From positions 1 to 64,000 of the forward strand of contig NZ_JBHLWN010000008.1 in NCBI RefSeq assembly GCF_042432825.1: DNA of 64,000 nucleotides, in the 5' to 3' direction. A model generated the notes under the pieces. The model did not search any database and was not told the DNA's origin. It saw only the letters and a list, made by a program, of their open reading frames with translations. Of this stretch, positions 33,479-42,360 are shown one piece after another (the stretch's first letter is position 1; each line of letters opens with the position of its first letter). A program made the position numbers and the translations under genes. This stretch comes from Gordoniibacillus chartarius (GTDB lineage Bacteria; Bacillota; Bacilli; Paenibacillales; NBRC-103111).

Positions 33479-33817
33479 ATGGATACGACGATATGGAGTG
33501 CGCTTGCCGAATCGAACCGCCTGCGGATCGTCGAGCTGCTGCGCGGCGGCCCGTTGACCGTGGGAGAGATCGCCGGCCGGCTGCAGCTTCGTCAGCCTCA
33601 AGCATCCAAGCATCTCCGCATTTTGCTGGAGGCAGGCATCGTCGAGCTGAAGCCCGAGGCCAACCGGCGCATCTACAAGCTGAGGCCCGAGCCGTTCGAG
33701 GACATGAATGCATGGCTGAAGTCTTACCGCGGCATCTGGGACGACCGTATGCGGCGCATGGCTGCTTATCTTCAAGACTGGCAGCGGACCAACCAACCTA
33801 CTAAGGAGGATGAATGA
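33479..33817 (+). CDS. ArsR-family regulator paired with an AHSA1 protein
   Basis: A 112-residue winged-helix protein: IWSALAESNRLRIVELLRGG, LTVGEIAGRLQLRQPQASKH (recognition helix) and the wing 'RRIYKLRPEPFEDMNAWL'. There are no Cys-rich metal sites, so it belongs to the metal-independent SdpR/AHSA1-linked ArsR group. Start ambiguous: ATG 33479 is 10 nt after AAGGA, ATG 33473 is 4 nt after it. Its last codons overlap the next gene by 4 nt. The pair is a common regulator-plus-START-domain operon. Confidence 0.9.
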   Translation: MDTTIWSALAESNRLRIVELLRGGPLTVGEIAGRLQLRQPQASKHLRILLEAGIVELKPEANRRIYKLRPEPFEDMNAWLKSYRGIWDDRMRRMAAYLQDWQRTNQPTKEDE

Positions 33818-34338
33818 GAATGACGAGCCAAATGTTATCGAGAGTGGAAGACGAGAAGGTACTGGTGCTGGAGCGTGTATTCGATGCGCCGCGGGAGCTG
33901 GTGTACCGCATGTTCTCGGAGGCGGAGCATCTGAGGCACTGGTGGGGGCCGCGCGGCTGGGAGGTCACGCATTGCGTGGTGGATTTTCGCCCGGGCGGAG
34001 CGTGGCATTACTGCTTTAAGTGTATGGATAGGAATCAGGGCGATTTCTACGGCATGGAATCGTGGGGCAAGGGCCTGTACCACGACATCGAATCGCCGGA
34101 GCGCATTGTGTACGACGACTACTTCTCGGATGCGGAAGGCAATCTGAATACGGAGATGCCTGCTACGGCTTGCACGCTGCTGTTTGAGGAAGAGGAAGAC
34201 GGCAAGACGAGGCTGATCAACCGCGCGGAGTATGCAACGGCCGATAACTTGAAGATGGTTATGGATATGGGCATGCTGCAGGGGATTACCGAGACTTGGG
34301 ATCGGTTGGAGGAGCGTCTGGCGGAGCTTCGGAAGTAA
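33814..34338 (+). CDS. AHSA1/SRPBCC-domain protein
   Basis: A 174-residue START/SRPBCC-fold protein: LERVFDAPRELVYRMFSEAE, LRHWWGPRGW and FRPGGAWHY are signature motifs of the AHSA1 (activator of Hsp90 ATPase homologue 1-like) group in bacteria. Bacterial members bind hydrophobic ligands in an alpha/beta helix-grip cavity, function mostly unknown. ATG 33814 overlaps the ArsR stop (ATGA) and has AAGGAGG 4 nt upstream; ATG 33820 is also possible. Confidence 0.92.
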   Translation: MRMTSQMLSRVEDEKVLVLERVFDAPRELVYRMFSEAEHLRHWWGPRGWEVTHCVVDFRPGGAWHYCFKCMDRNQGDFYGMESWGKGLYHDIESPERIVYDDYFSDAEGNLNTEMPATACTLLFEEEEDGKTRLINRAEYATADNLKMVMDMGMLQGITETWDRLEERLAELRK

Positions 34339-34733
34339 CCAACGAAGACCATTATTTTGCGGTGATGGGGAAACTAACTTGCAAGACAGTGTATACGCAG
34401 CAGTCGAAGGAGCGGCCTTCGGCTGCTGCTTTCTTTCTATCATAACCTGGTATTGATATTTTTGGTAATTTATGAAAGAATATGTATGTTCTAGCGTACA
34501 CACACTGCTGTCAGTTCCGCTATCCTGCAAAGTACATCGACGTATCCACTGCTAACCTTGTCTATGTTGATCAGCTTGTATATATTCAATGAAATCCGGA
34601 TGAATGAAGTACTGGAAGTGCATTCCCTGGTTCATCGATTTGCCGTCCCGCCTCAAACCGCCCAAGCCGTCGCGGATCTATGCGGATTTCTCTTTGCCTT
34701 CGGCTTCGGCACGGGATCGTTGGCTAATTGATC

Positions 34734-34841
34734 ATGCACAATTCCCCGCCCTACAATCACATCTTTATGGCCGTTACGATAATCGGCTTTGTCTTATCGT
34801 TTATTGTTAAGCCGAACAAAAATCATGACAACAGGAGGTAG
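34734..34841 (+). pseudogene. C-terminal remnant of a transporter, probably MFS
   Basis: In the gap after the AHSA1 gene, a short frame reads NHIFMAVTIIGFVLSFIVK, which looks like a last transmembrane helix and basic tail of a major facilitator permease, ending at TAG 34839. A second frame just upstream (34602-34730: QAVADLCGFLFAFGFGTG) may be another remnant of the same gene. The rest of the gene is missing. Confidence 0.4.
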
Positions 34842-34848
34842 TGGAGTC

Positions 34849-35264
34849 TTGTATGCCATCGCAAGGAAAGAATTCCTCAACATGTTTCGAAGCTTTCGTT
34901 CGATTGCGGTCATCTTGCTCTTCGTGATCGTAGCCTTCTCCATGTCCAGCTTTGTAAAAAGTAACCCCGATCTGCTGTTCAAGTTCTAGTTTTTACCGGA
35001 TATATCGTCGGATTCAATATGCTGCTAACGACAGTTGTCCGCAAGCCTGGTTATTCCATGTTTATTAGTGTATTCGGGGGAATTCTCATTCCTGTTATCG
35101 GAATATGGAGTGCTTTCTCCACACAGGCATGGCTAAAAGTGCTGGCATATCTATTTCCCTACTATTACATCCTGCAGCCTAATGGACTGACTGCCGTTCC
35201 CCTTCTCTTCTCGCTGGTGTTCCTTCTAACGTCAATCTACTTGTTTAGGAGGAAGGATTTGTAA
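34849..35264 (+). pseudogene. internally deleted ABC-2 permease gene
   Basis: A good start remains: AGGAGG, then TTG 34849 and LYAIARKEFLNMFRSFRSIA, the beginning of an ABC-2 type permease. The frame stops at 34989. The 3' end survives in another frame (35019-35264: VLAYLFPYYYILQP and LLTSIYLFRRKDL). About 150 residues expected between the halves are gone, so it cannot make a working permease. It is directly joined to the decayed ATPase gene. Confidence 0.75.
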
Positions 35265-36032
35265 TGACGGCTATTGAAGTACACGGGTTAACCAAACAGT
35301 TCGGTTCCTTTGCTGCAGTGAAAGGCGTCTCTTTCGATGTGAAGCAAGGGGAAATATTCGGCTTCCTCGGCAAGAACGGCGCCGGCAAATCAACGACCAT
35401 CCACATGCTAACAGGTATCGTCCGTCCGACGGCAGGAAATTACCATATCCTGGTATATCCCCATACGCGACTTCGAGAGATTCAGCGGCGAATCGGCGTC
35501 ATGCCCGACGCAGCAAACTATTATTACGATTTGTCGGCCATTGGGCATATGATGTTCTTTGCACAACTGAAGAAGTGCCGGGAGCCGACTTCCGGTCTTG
35601 ATCCGGAATCCGCCGCCGATATTCATTCGCCTCATTCAAAGCTTGAATCGGCAAGGGAAGACGATCTTTCTCACCTCCCACAACCTTCACGAAGCGGAAC
35701 GGCTATGTACCCGAATCTCCATAATGGAAAATGGCAAAATCAGCAAGCTCGGTACTATCGATGAGCTAAGAGGCCCATACAAGCAATCCATATCCGTTCA
35801 GCTGCGTATTCAATCGGTTTCCCGGGAGCTGGAGCTCACGATCCGCAAGGAGCTAGCATCCTTGTGCTCCGACATCGCGATCGATCAATCATTGATGACA
35901 TGTACGGTAAAGAATGAGCAAGATATTCCCCAGCTCATCTTTAAGCTGGCTGCCCTGCAAGTAGCAATATATGGAGTGCAGCGGGAACAGATCACGCTAG
36001 AGCATATTTTCTTTGAGCCGAGTCAGTCATAG
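35264..36032 (+). pseudogene. ABC ATPase gene with internal deletion and frameshift
   Basis: First part in frame from ATG 35264: LTKQFGSFAAVKGVSFDVKQ, Walker A GKNGAGKSTT, up to MMFFAQLKKC. It then jumps straight to REPTSGLDPE, so the signature motif and part of Walker B are deleted (near 35578). Around 35615-35635 a frameshift moves the rest (GKTIFLTSHNLHEAERLC and a C-terminal domain ending at 36032) to another frame. The two defects make it non-functional. With the permease fragment it represents a lost two-gene exporter. Confidence 0.85.
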
Positions 36033-36034
36033 GA

Positions 36035-36076
36035 AAAAGCTCCGGCCGCCGGCAATCCCGGCTGGCTGGAGCTTTT
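36035..36076. terminator. bidirectional terminator between ABC remnant and DoxX gene
   Basis: AAAAGCTCC / GGAGCTTTT outer stem with an inner GGC-CGCCGGC / CCGGCTGGC hairpin. It ends in TTTTC on plus and AAAAAG (TTTTTCC on minus), so it can stop transcripts from both sides. Confidence 0.75.
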
Positions 36077-36094
36077 CTGTTTGTTACGGTGATC

Positions 36095-36628
36095 TTAATG
36101 GGTCAGCCGGCCTTTCGGTCTGTGGAAGAAGCGGTCGCGGACCTTGTCGAACACTTTGTGCAGGTACGGCAGCGCCGCGTAGTCGACGCCGAACTTACCG
36201 GCGTTCGCACCCGCCACGATGATGAACGTACCGAGGAAGAACAACCAAGGGTTCGTGCTTACGGTACCGGCCAGCATGAACATGAGGTTCATCATCATCC
36301 CGAAGAACATCGCCGCCGTCGTCAAGCAGCCGAGGATGAGTCCCAGACCGATCAGCAGCTCGCCCCATGGCACCACTACGTTAAAGATATCCACATTCGG
36401 CAGCGCAAAGTTCTTCAGGAACGCTACATAAGTCGGATACAGCGCGTCCGTCGTCCCCGTCTCCAGCACCGGCTTAGCGATGGCGTTCTTCAGGAAGCCC
36501 GCCGCATCGAACGCCTTCGGCCCGGTGAGTTTGTGCCAGCCCGCCGTCAGCCACTCGTAACCCACATATAGTCTCAACAGCGTCAGCAGCATTGCAGCGT
36601 ACTTGTTTGTTCTTAGGAAGTTCATCAT
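36095..36628 (-). CDS. DoxX-family membrane protein (intact copy)
   Basis: A 177-residue membrane protein with four helices: LLTLLRLYVGYEWLTAGWHK, then VVPWGELLIGLGLILGCLTT, AMFFGMMMNLMFMLAGTVST and LFFLGTFIIVAGANAGKFG. DoxX proteins are linked to quinone redox chemistry and thiosulfate oxidation in archaea, and to oxidative stress or membrane integrity in bacteria. The basic C-terminus (RDRFFHRPKGRLTH) is cytoplasmic. Start ATG 36628 follows AAGGAG by 9 nt. It is the downstream copy of a tandem duplication; the other copy (36714-37248) is frameshifted. Confidence 0.9.
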   Translation of the reverse strand: MMNFLRTNKYAAMLLTLLRLYVGYEWLTAGWHKLTGPKAFDAAGFLKNAIAKPVLETGTTDALYPTYVAFLKNFALPNVDIFNVVVPWGELLIGLGLILGCLTTAAMFFGMMMNLMFMLAGTVSTNPWLFFLGTFIIVAGANAGKFGVDYAALPYLHKVFDKVRDRFFHRPKGRLTH

Positions 36629-36713
36629 TTGAACCATCTCCTTGTTGTTTATGTCTCCATTGTATCGGTGTTTCGTTGAGGCCGGGGTGAGATTTCTCAC
36701 AGGAACTAGTCAT

Positions 36714-37248
36714 TTAATGAGTTAGCCGCCATTTCGGTCTGTGGAAGAAGCGATCGCGTATCTTGTCGAACACCTTGTGCTGGTACGGCAGCGCCGCGTA
36801 GTCGACACCGAACCTCCCGGCGTTCGCACCCGCCACGATGATGAACGTACCGAGGAAGAACAACCACGGGTTCGTGCTTACGGTACCAGCCAGCATGAAC
36901 ATCAGGTTCATCATCATCCCGAAGAACATCGCCGTTGTCGTCAAGCAGCCGAGGATAAGTTCCAGGCCAACCAGCAGCTCGCCCCATGGCACCACTACAT
37001 TAAAGATATCCACATTAGGTAGCGCAAAGTTCTTCAGGAACGCCTACATAAGTCGGATACAGCGCGTCCGTTGTCCCCGTCTCCAGCACCGGCTTAGCGA
37101 TTGCGTTGTTCAGGAAGCCCGCCGCGTCGAACGCCTTCGGTCCGGTAATTTTGTGCCAGCCCGATGTCAGCCATTCGTAACCTACGTATAGTCTCAGCAG
37201 CGTCAGCATCATAGTCGCGTACTTGTTCGTTCTTAGGAAATCCATCAT
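36714..37248 (-). pseudogene. tandem DoxX duplicate with a 1-bp insertion
   Basis: Nearly the same sequence as the intact DoxX gene, from MMDFLRTNKYATMM through KWRLTH. On the plus strand the intact copy reads AACGCTACATA at about 36420, while here it is AACGCCTACATA (37040-37051): one extra C near 37043. This breaks the frame after ALYPTYV; the downstream part stays open as a separate frame (36714-37013). Ribosome site AAGGAG and start region are preserved, so the damage is recent. A sequencing error cannot be excluded. Confidence 0.85.
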
Positions 37249-37520
37249 TATGATCCATCTCCTTGTTCTCTTGATGGCTTTAGTATAGCGCGGATGGATG
37301 GATGGGGTTGTGAAAATAATCACATGCGAAAATGTTTTTTCTCTTCATGCGAACTAACAGGTAAAATAGAAAAATTCCGGATCCACGACAAGATCGATTT
37401 CTGCGCCGTGATCGATTCATGTTACACGCTGCCTATTTTTACTCATGCGTTGGCATCCCCTCTATATTGATCAATATTTCGCATAACCCCCACGAGCTAT
37501 CCACCGATTGTTATCCGTTT

Positions 37521-37676
37521 GAACGAAATATCATAGAAAGCCGTCCTATTTTCTACGGATTGAGATGTGTTTGTACGAAATTCCGTTCAAGTCGTCCGAT
37601 TTACATACGAATCAATATGGGATTGAACGAAATTTCGAACAAAATCTGTGGAATGGAATCTGAACTATTCCCTGGG
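37521..37676. repeat. intergenic cluster of ~52-bp degenerate repeats
   Basis: Lies in the 590-nt gene-free stretch 37324-37913. GAACGAAAT / GTACGAAAT / GAACGAAAT start at 37521, 37573 and 37625, exactly 52 nt apart. The first two units also share a later CGTCC-n-ATTT...TACG-n-AT core. The rest of the stretch shows nothing else I can name. Compare 14851-15065. Confidence 0.5.
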
Positions 37677-37913
37677 GAGCCAGACCCTCCGAAGCGATTG
37701 TTACCGTCGGTATTCCTGCCGAAACAACGACTTTACGCTCCTTCAACCCAACGGACTATTCCGAGCAGCGACGCCGAGCTGAAGCTTCGGTCCTCTCGAA
37801 ATCATGCAGGGGCTAACCTAGTCGCTATCGTCCCAGAAGCATACGGAAAAAGCCCTCGTCGTCGGACCCCGACTTCGAGAGCTTCTTCACGATCCTATTG
37901 AGACGGCGGATCG

Positions 37914-39623
37914 CTACAACCGGAACTGGAGCATCATCCTGTTCAGCTCATCCGCCATCGCCGACAGCTCCGCAGCGGCGCGGGCGATGTCATCCATGCG
38001 CTCCGCTTGCGAGACAACCTCGCCCGACACTTCCCGCGCGCCGGCGGCCGTCTGGCTGGCGACTTCGTCGATGGAGCGGATCGCGCTAGTAGCCTGCGCC
38101 GTGCGCTGTACGATCAGCGCGGTCCGCTCCGATACGGCCGCGAACTGGCCGGCCGCCGTGCTTACCGCGCCGAGCGTCCGCTCGAACGCTTCGCCTGCGC
38201 GGCGCACAGCCTCGATCCCGTTCGCCGCCTCCTGTACGCCGGCTTCCGTCGATGCTGCCACGCGGCCAGTCTCTTCCTGCAGGGAACCCGCCCATTGCGC
38301 CACTTCCGCCGCCGCCTGCTCGGTCTGCTGAGACAGCTTGCGGACCTCTCCGGCGACGACGGCGAACCCCCGGCCGGCTTCCCCCGCCCGGGACGCCTCA
38401 ATCGAGGCGTTCAGAGCAAGCAGATTCGTCTGCCGGGCAATATGCGAGATGAGCTCCACCGCTGTCCCAATCCGCTCAGAATGGCTGCCTAGCTGCTGTA
38501 CCCGCGACGCCAGCTCGCGCATTTGGCCCTGAATGACCTCCATCTGCGCAATGGTCTTGTCCACGGCCGTTTGTCCGACGCTCGCCGCTTCCACGGCAAC
38601 TGCTGACGTCGATTGGGCAATGGCCGCCGCTTCCGCAATGTCTGCGGTATCCTGCTGCATCCGTTCCATCTCGGTAACGCCCGCCTGCACGCCATCGGCC
38701 TGCATATCCGCTCCGGCGCTGATTTCCTCCACGACTCCCGCAATCCGTTCGGCGGAATCGCGCATGCCGCGGGCATGCTCATTGAGCGCGCTCGCCGTAC
38801 CGGCCACCTGATGGGCGTTCTCCCCCATCCGGCCGATGACCTCCCGGAGATTCGCCTTCATCCGGTTAAACGCTTCCGCCACATCGCGGATTTCATCACG
38901 GTTGCGCACCCGGACATCGTCAGCGGTCAAGTCGCAGGCCGCAATGCGTCCGGCTGTTACCGACAAGCTGCGGACCGGTCTCACGATAAGGCGCGACAAC
39001 AGGAACCCGATGCCGATCGCCAAAATAAAGGCAGCAACACTCGCACCAACAAGAGTCTGGATCGTCATTCGCACCAGCTGACGATTGTCCTGCTCGCCTG
39101 CAGCAAGTGCCTGGACCGCCGAATTTTCCAACGTATCGGCCGCCTTGATCAACATCTCGGTGGCGGGAATCGCCCATGCCTCCGCCTCTGTCTTGGCGAG
39201 CCCGGCCTGTCCGCGATTGACGTAATCAACGACCTTCTGCGTCAGCCGCGTATAATTCGCCGCACCTTCATCCATCTGCTTGACGATCTCTTCTCCCTGC
39301 TCGCCCGGAAACAGCGCAGACACTTGCGCGATCTGCGATTGCAGTCTGTCGTTCGCCTCCTCCATCATTTTCACCTTGTCCGCATCCGGTTGGACCAGGT
39401 AAGAGAACAGCATGCCGTTCTGCAGCAGCGTTTGTCCCCGAATTTCGGAAGCCAGCAGGGCAGTCCTCGCATTCTTGTTCAGCAGTGTGCCGTAAGAGCT
39501 GTCCACCCGCTGCAAATAGGTAACCGCAAGCGCACTGACTGCACCGACAAGAAGTGAAATGACCGCGAAAGTACCCATCATTTTCCACGAGAGTGATCGT
39601 CCAAGCCTGAAGCCGATACGCAT
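37914..39623 (-). CDS. methyl-accepting chemotaxis protein
   Basis: A 569-residue chemoreceptor. Helix about 14-36, four-helix-bundle ligand domain (4HB_MCP; about 40-190), helix about 192-213, HAMP about 213-268, then the signalling coiled coil with the highly conserved tip [20 protein letters not shown] and [14 protein letters not shown]. It senses a ligand outside and controls CheA. It lies 86 nt downstream of mglC on the same strand with only a weak hairpin between, so it may be transcribed with the galactose transporter and sense sugar, possibly through MglB as Trg does in E. coli; this is inferred. Confidence 0.93.
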   Translation of the reverse strand: MRIGFRLGRSLSWKMMGTFAVISLLVGAVSALAVTYLQRVDSSYGTLLNKNARTALLASEIRGQTLLQNGMLFSYLVQPDADKVKMMEEANDRLQSQIAQVSALFPGEQGEEIVKQMDEGAANYTRLTQKVVDYVNRGQAGLAKTEAEAWAIPATEMLIKAADTLENSAVQALAAGEQDNRQLVRMTIQTLVGASVAAFILAIGIGFLLSRLIVRPVRSLSVTAGRIAACDLTADDVRVRNRDEIRDVAEAFNRMKANLREVIGRMGENAHQVAGTASALNEHARGMRDSAERIAGVVEEISAGADMQADGVQAGVTEMERMQQDTADIAEAAAIAQSTSAVAVEAASVGQTAVDKTIAQMEVIQGQMRELASRVQQLGSHSERIGTAVELISHIARQTNLLALNASIEASRAGEAGRGFAVVAGEVRKLSQQTEQAAAEVAQWAGSLQEETGRVAASTEAGVQEAANGIEAVRRAGEAFERTLGAVSTAAGQFAAVSERTALIVQRTAQATSAIRSIDEVASQTAAGAREVSGEVVSQAERMDDIARAAAELSAMADELNRMMLQFRL

Positions 39624-39667
39624 GCATGCTCCCCCTATATTTCTGTTTGATCATGCACCAAAAGCGA

Positions 39668-39691
39668 TGCCGCCGGATCGAACCGGCAGCA
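39668..39691 (-). terminator. stem-loop between mglC and the chemoreceptor gene
   Basis: Minus-strand TGCTGCCGG-ttcgat-CCGGCGGCA (one G-U pair), then TCGCTTTTGG. A partial terminator that may lower, not block, transcription into the chemoreceptor gene. Confidence 0.5.
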
Positions 39692-39708
39692 CCGCAGGCT
39701 ACGCTAGA

Positions 39709-40728
39709 TTACTTCTTGCTCAAATACTTCCGAATATCGAACGCTACCGCAGCGACGATGATAAGTCCTTTGATAATCAGCTGCCAGTACGGGCTGACAC
39801 CGATGAAGGTGAGGCCGTAGTTGATGACGCCGAAGATCAAGACGCCCGCCAGAACGCCCGGCACGGTACCGATACCGCCTGCAGTCGACACGCCGCCGAC
39901 AACGCAAGCCGCGATCGCATCCAGCTCGTACATGTTGCCGTAGTTGTTCGTAGCGCCGCCGGTACGTCCCGCTTCCATAACGCCGGCCAAGCCGTACAGC
40001 GCGCCGGCAATCGCGTAGATCGCCATCAGGTTGCGGCTGACGTTGATGCCCGATACCTTTGCCGCTTGAATGTTGCCGCCGATTGCATACATGTTTTTAC
40101 CGAGACGCGTCTTGTTGAAAATCACCCATACGAGCCCCGCCACCGCAATCGCAATGACAACGATGTACGGTATGGAGTAAGGTCCGCTAGGTCCGATGTA
40201 ACCGGTACCGAACCATTCGGTAAAATCGCTGCGCAGTCCGCCGATCGGCTGCGACTGATTCGGTTTCATATCGAAGTAGAGCGAGTTCGCACCGTACACG
40301 GCAACCATCGTGCCGAGCGTCGCAATAAACGGCGGTACGCTCAGCTTGGCGACGATGAAACCGTTAATCAATCCAACCACGAGCCCGGCGACGATGGCCA
40401 GCACAACCGGCAGCCACAGCGGCAGGTCCGGCATATCCGGGAAGAAGCGCCGCGGATAGTCCTGCAGCTGCAGCATAGAGGCGGACAAGACTGCGGTTAA
40501 ACCGACAACGCGGCCTGCGGACAAGTCGGTGCCGCCGGTAATGAGGATGAAGGCCATCCCCAGCGCAATGATCGCCTTCGTGGACGACTGCAGCAGGATA
40601 TCGCGAAGAATCCCTATCGATAAGAAGTTCGGATCTTTAATGGCAATGACAGCAATAAGTGCGATTAACACGAAATAAATCGCGTTCTGAGTTACAAAAT
40701 TTCCTGCTCTATTCAAACTGTTATTCAT
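39709..40728 (-). CDS. mglC: galactose/methyl-galactoside ABC transporter permease
   Basis: A 339-residue permease of the RbsC/MglC family with 9-10 helices. Motifs: GMAFILITGGTDLSAGRVVG near residue 70, VPPFIATLGTMVAVYGANSL, and NYGNMYELDAIAACVVGGVS. Its closest relatives by eye are MglC proteins, consistent with the MglB-like binding protein upstream. It should form a homodimeric channel energised by MglA. Start ATG 40728 after GAGGGGG; a 12-codon extension is rejected. 19 nt after mglA. Confidence 0.92.
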   Translation of the reverse strand: MNNSLNRAGNFVTQNAIYFVLIALIAVIAIKDPNFLSIGILRDILLQSSTKAIIALGMAFILITGGTDLSAGRVVGLTAVLSASMLQLQDYPRRFFPDMPDLPLWLPVVLAIVAGLVVGLINGFIVAKLSVPPFIATLGTMVAVYGANSLYFDMKPNQSQPIGGLRSDFTEWFGTGYIGPSGPYSIPYIVVIAIAVAGLVWVIFNKTRLGKNMYAIGGNIQAAKVSGINVSRNLMAIYAIAGALYGLAGVMEAGRTGGATNNYGNMYELDAIAACVVGGVSTAGGIGTVPGVLAGVLIFGVINYGLTFIGVSPYWQLIIKGLIIVAAVAFDIRKYLSKK

Positions 40729-40747
40729 GTAGTTCGTGCCCCCTCTT

Positions 40748-42268
40748 CTAAACCTGCGCTGCAAGACGCATAATTTCTTCTTCGTTCGTCGTGCGGCCGT
40801 CCACGATACCGGACAACTGCCCTTCTCTCATGACCATGACCCGATCCGACATGCCCAGCAGCTCCGGCATTTCCGACGAGATCATAATAATGCTCTTCCC
40901 CTGCTTGGCGAGGTCGGCGATAATCGAGTAAATTTCGAACTTGGCGCCGACGTCGATGCCGCGGGTCGGCTCGTCGAGCATGAGAATGTCTGGGTCCGTA
41001 AGCAGCCACCGCGCAAGCAGCACCTTCTGCTGATTGCCTCCCGACAAATTTCGGATCATCGCATAGATGTTCGGCGTCTTTACCCGCAGCTTCTCGGTGT
41101 ACTCCTTGACTTCGGCGCGAACTTTGCCGTCGTCGATCAGACCGAGCTTCGATTCGTAGCGGCCGAGGTTGGCAATTACCGTATTTTCCTTCACCGACAG
41201 TACGGGGAAAATGCCCGTCGCCCGCCGCTCCTCGGTGAGCAGGGCGAGCTTGTGCTTCTTCGCGTCGCCCGGCGATTTGATGCTAACTTGCTTGCCGTTG
41301 ATGAGAATCCGTCCCGACGATACCGCCCGCAAACCGAACAGCGCCTCGATCAGCTCCGTCCGCTGCGCGCCGACCAGGCCGCCGACACCGAGAATTTCCC
41401 CTCTGCGAAGCTCGAAGCTCACATCCCGGAAGGAGCGCGGCAGCGGCGAGGTCAGCCCTTCGACCTTCATCAGCACGTCACCCGGCTTATGCGTGCGCTC
41501 CGGGAATCGCTCCTTCAGGTCGCGCCCAACCATCCGCGAGATGATCAGGTCCATCGTCAGCTCCTTGGCCGGCCATGTGCCGATCTTCTTGCCGTCGCGC
41601 ATAATGGTGACGTCATCGGAGATGCGAAGAATTTCTTCCATTTTGTGCGAAATATAAATAATGCTAACGCCACGGCTGCGCAGCTCGTTAATAATGCGGA
41701 ACAGCTGCTCGACCTCGTTCCCGGTCAGGGAGGAGGTCGGTTCGTCCATGACGATTACTTTCGAATTGAAGGATACCGCTTTGGCAATCTCGATCGACTG
41801 CACTTTCGATACGGAGAGCGAGCCAACGAGCGTCTTCGGCTGCAAATCCATGTCCAGGTCCTTGAAGAGCTTGACGGTATCGGCGTGCATCTTCTTATGG
41901 TCGATAAACTTGAACGGTCCGAAGCCCTTGAGCGGGAACCGGCCGAGCCAAATATTTTCCATGACGTTGCGGTGAGGTACGGGATGAAGCTCCTGGTGAA
42001 TCATCGAAATGCCGCTGTCCAGGGCATCCTTGGAATTCGTGATGTTCATTTTCTGACCGTTGATGTAAATCTCGCCTTCGTCCGGCGTATAGATGCCGAA
42101 CAAGCATTTCATCAGCGTCGACTTGCCGGCGCCGTTCTCTCCCATCAGCGCGTGCACCGTGCCGGGGCGAATCTGAAGCGTAACGCCGTCAAGCGCCTTG
42201 ACGCCCGGGAATTGCTTTGAAATATTTTTCAGCTCCAACAAATATGGGTGATTGCTGGTCACAGTCAT
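40748..42268 (-). CDS. mglA: galactose/methyl-galactoside ABC transporter ATPase
   Basis: A 506-residue ATPase with two fused ABC domains, as in MglA/RbsA. First half: Walker A GENGAGKSTL, signature LSVSKVQSIEIAKA (degenerate), Walker B VIVMDEPTSSL. Second half: a degenerate Walker A (GGLVGAQRTELIEALFG), signature LSGGNQQKVLLARWL, Walker B LMLDEPTRGIDVGAK. The asymmetric sites are normal for this family. It powers galactose and beta-methylgalactoside import with MglB and MglC. Confidence 0.95.
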   Translation of the reverse strand: MTVTSNHPYLLELKNISKQFPGVKALDGVTLQIRPGTVHALMGENGAGKSTLMKCLFGIYTPDEGEIYINGQKMNITNSKDALDSGISMIHQELHPVPHRNVMENIWLGRFPLKGFGPFKFIDHKKMHADTVKLFKDLDMDLQPKTLVGSLSVSKVQSIEIAKAVSFNSKVIVMDEPTSSLTGNEVEQLFRIINELRSRGVSIIYISHKMEEILRISDDVTIMRDGKKIGTWPAKELTMDLIISRMVGRDLKERFPERTHKPGDVLMKVEGLTSPLPRSFRDVSFELRRGEILGVGGLVGAQRTELIEALFGLRAVSSGRILINGKQVSIKSPGDAKKHKLALLTEERRATGIFPVLSVKENTVIANLGRYESKLGLIDDGKVRAEVKEYTEKLRVKTPNIYAMIRNLSGGNQQKVLLARWLLTDPDILMLDEPTRGIDVGAKFEIYSIIADLAKQGKSIIMISSEMPELLGMSDRVMVMREGQLSGIVDGRTTNEEEIMRLAAQV

Positions 42269-42297
42269 GCCCCCTTGCTCTTCCGATGAATAGAAAG

Positions 42298-42334
42298 AGG
42301 CAAGGGCCGGGCGAATTCGGCCGCTCCCTTGCCT
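42298..42334 (-). terminator. stem-loop between mglB and mglA
   Basis: AGGCAAGGG / CCCTTGCCT is a perfect 9-bp stem with a GC-rich 19-nt loop, followed on the minus strand by CTTTCTATTC. Such a partial terminator or stabilising hairpin keeps the binding-protein message more abundant than the transporter part. Confidence 0.6.
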
Positions 42335-42360
42335 ACCTCTTTGTCTATAGTGCCGTTACA

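Noticed and set aside
37521..37676. CRISPR array with 52-bp spacing
   Set aside because: Only 8-9 bp are shared per unit and no cas genes are present.
40736..42220. 494-codon frame opposite mglA
   Set aside because: mglA is unmistakable; the opposite frame has no domain or start context.
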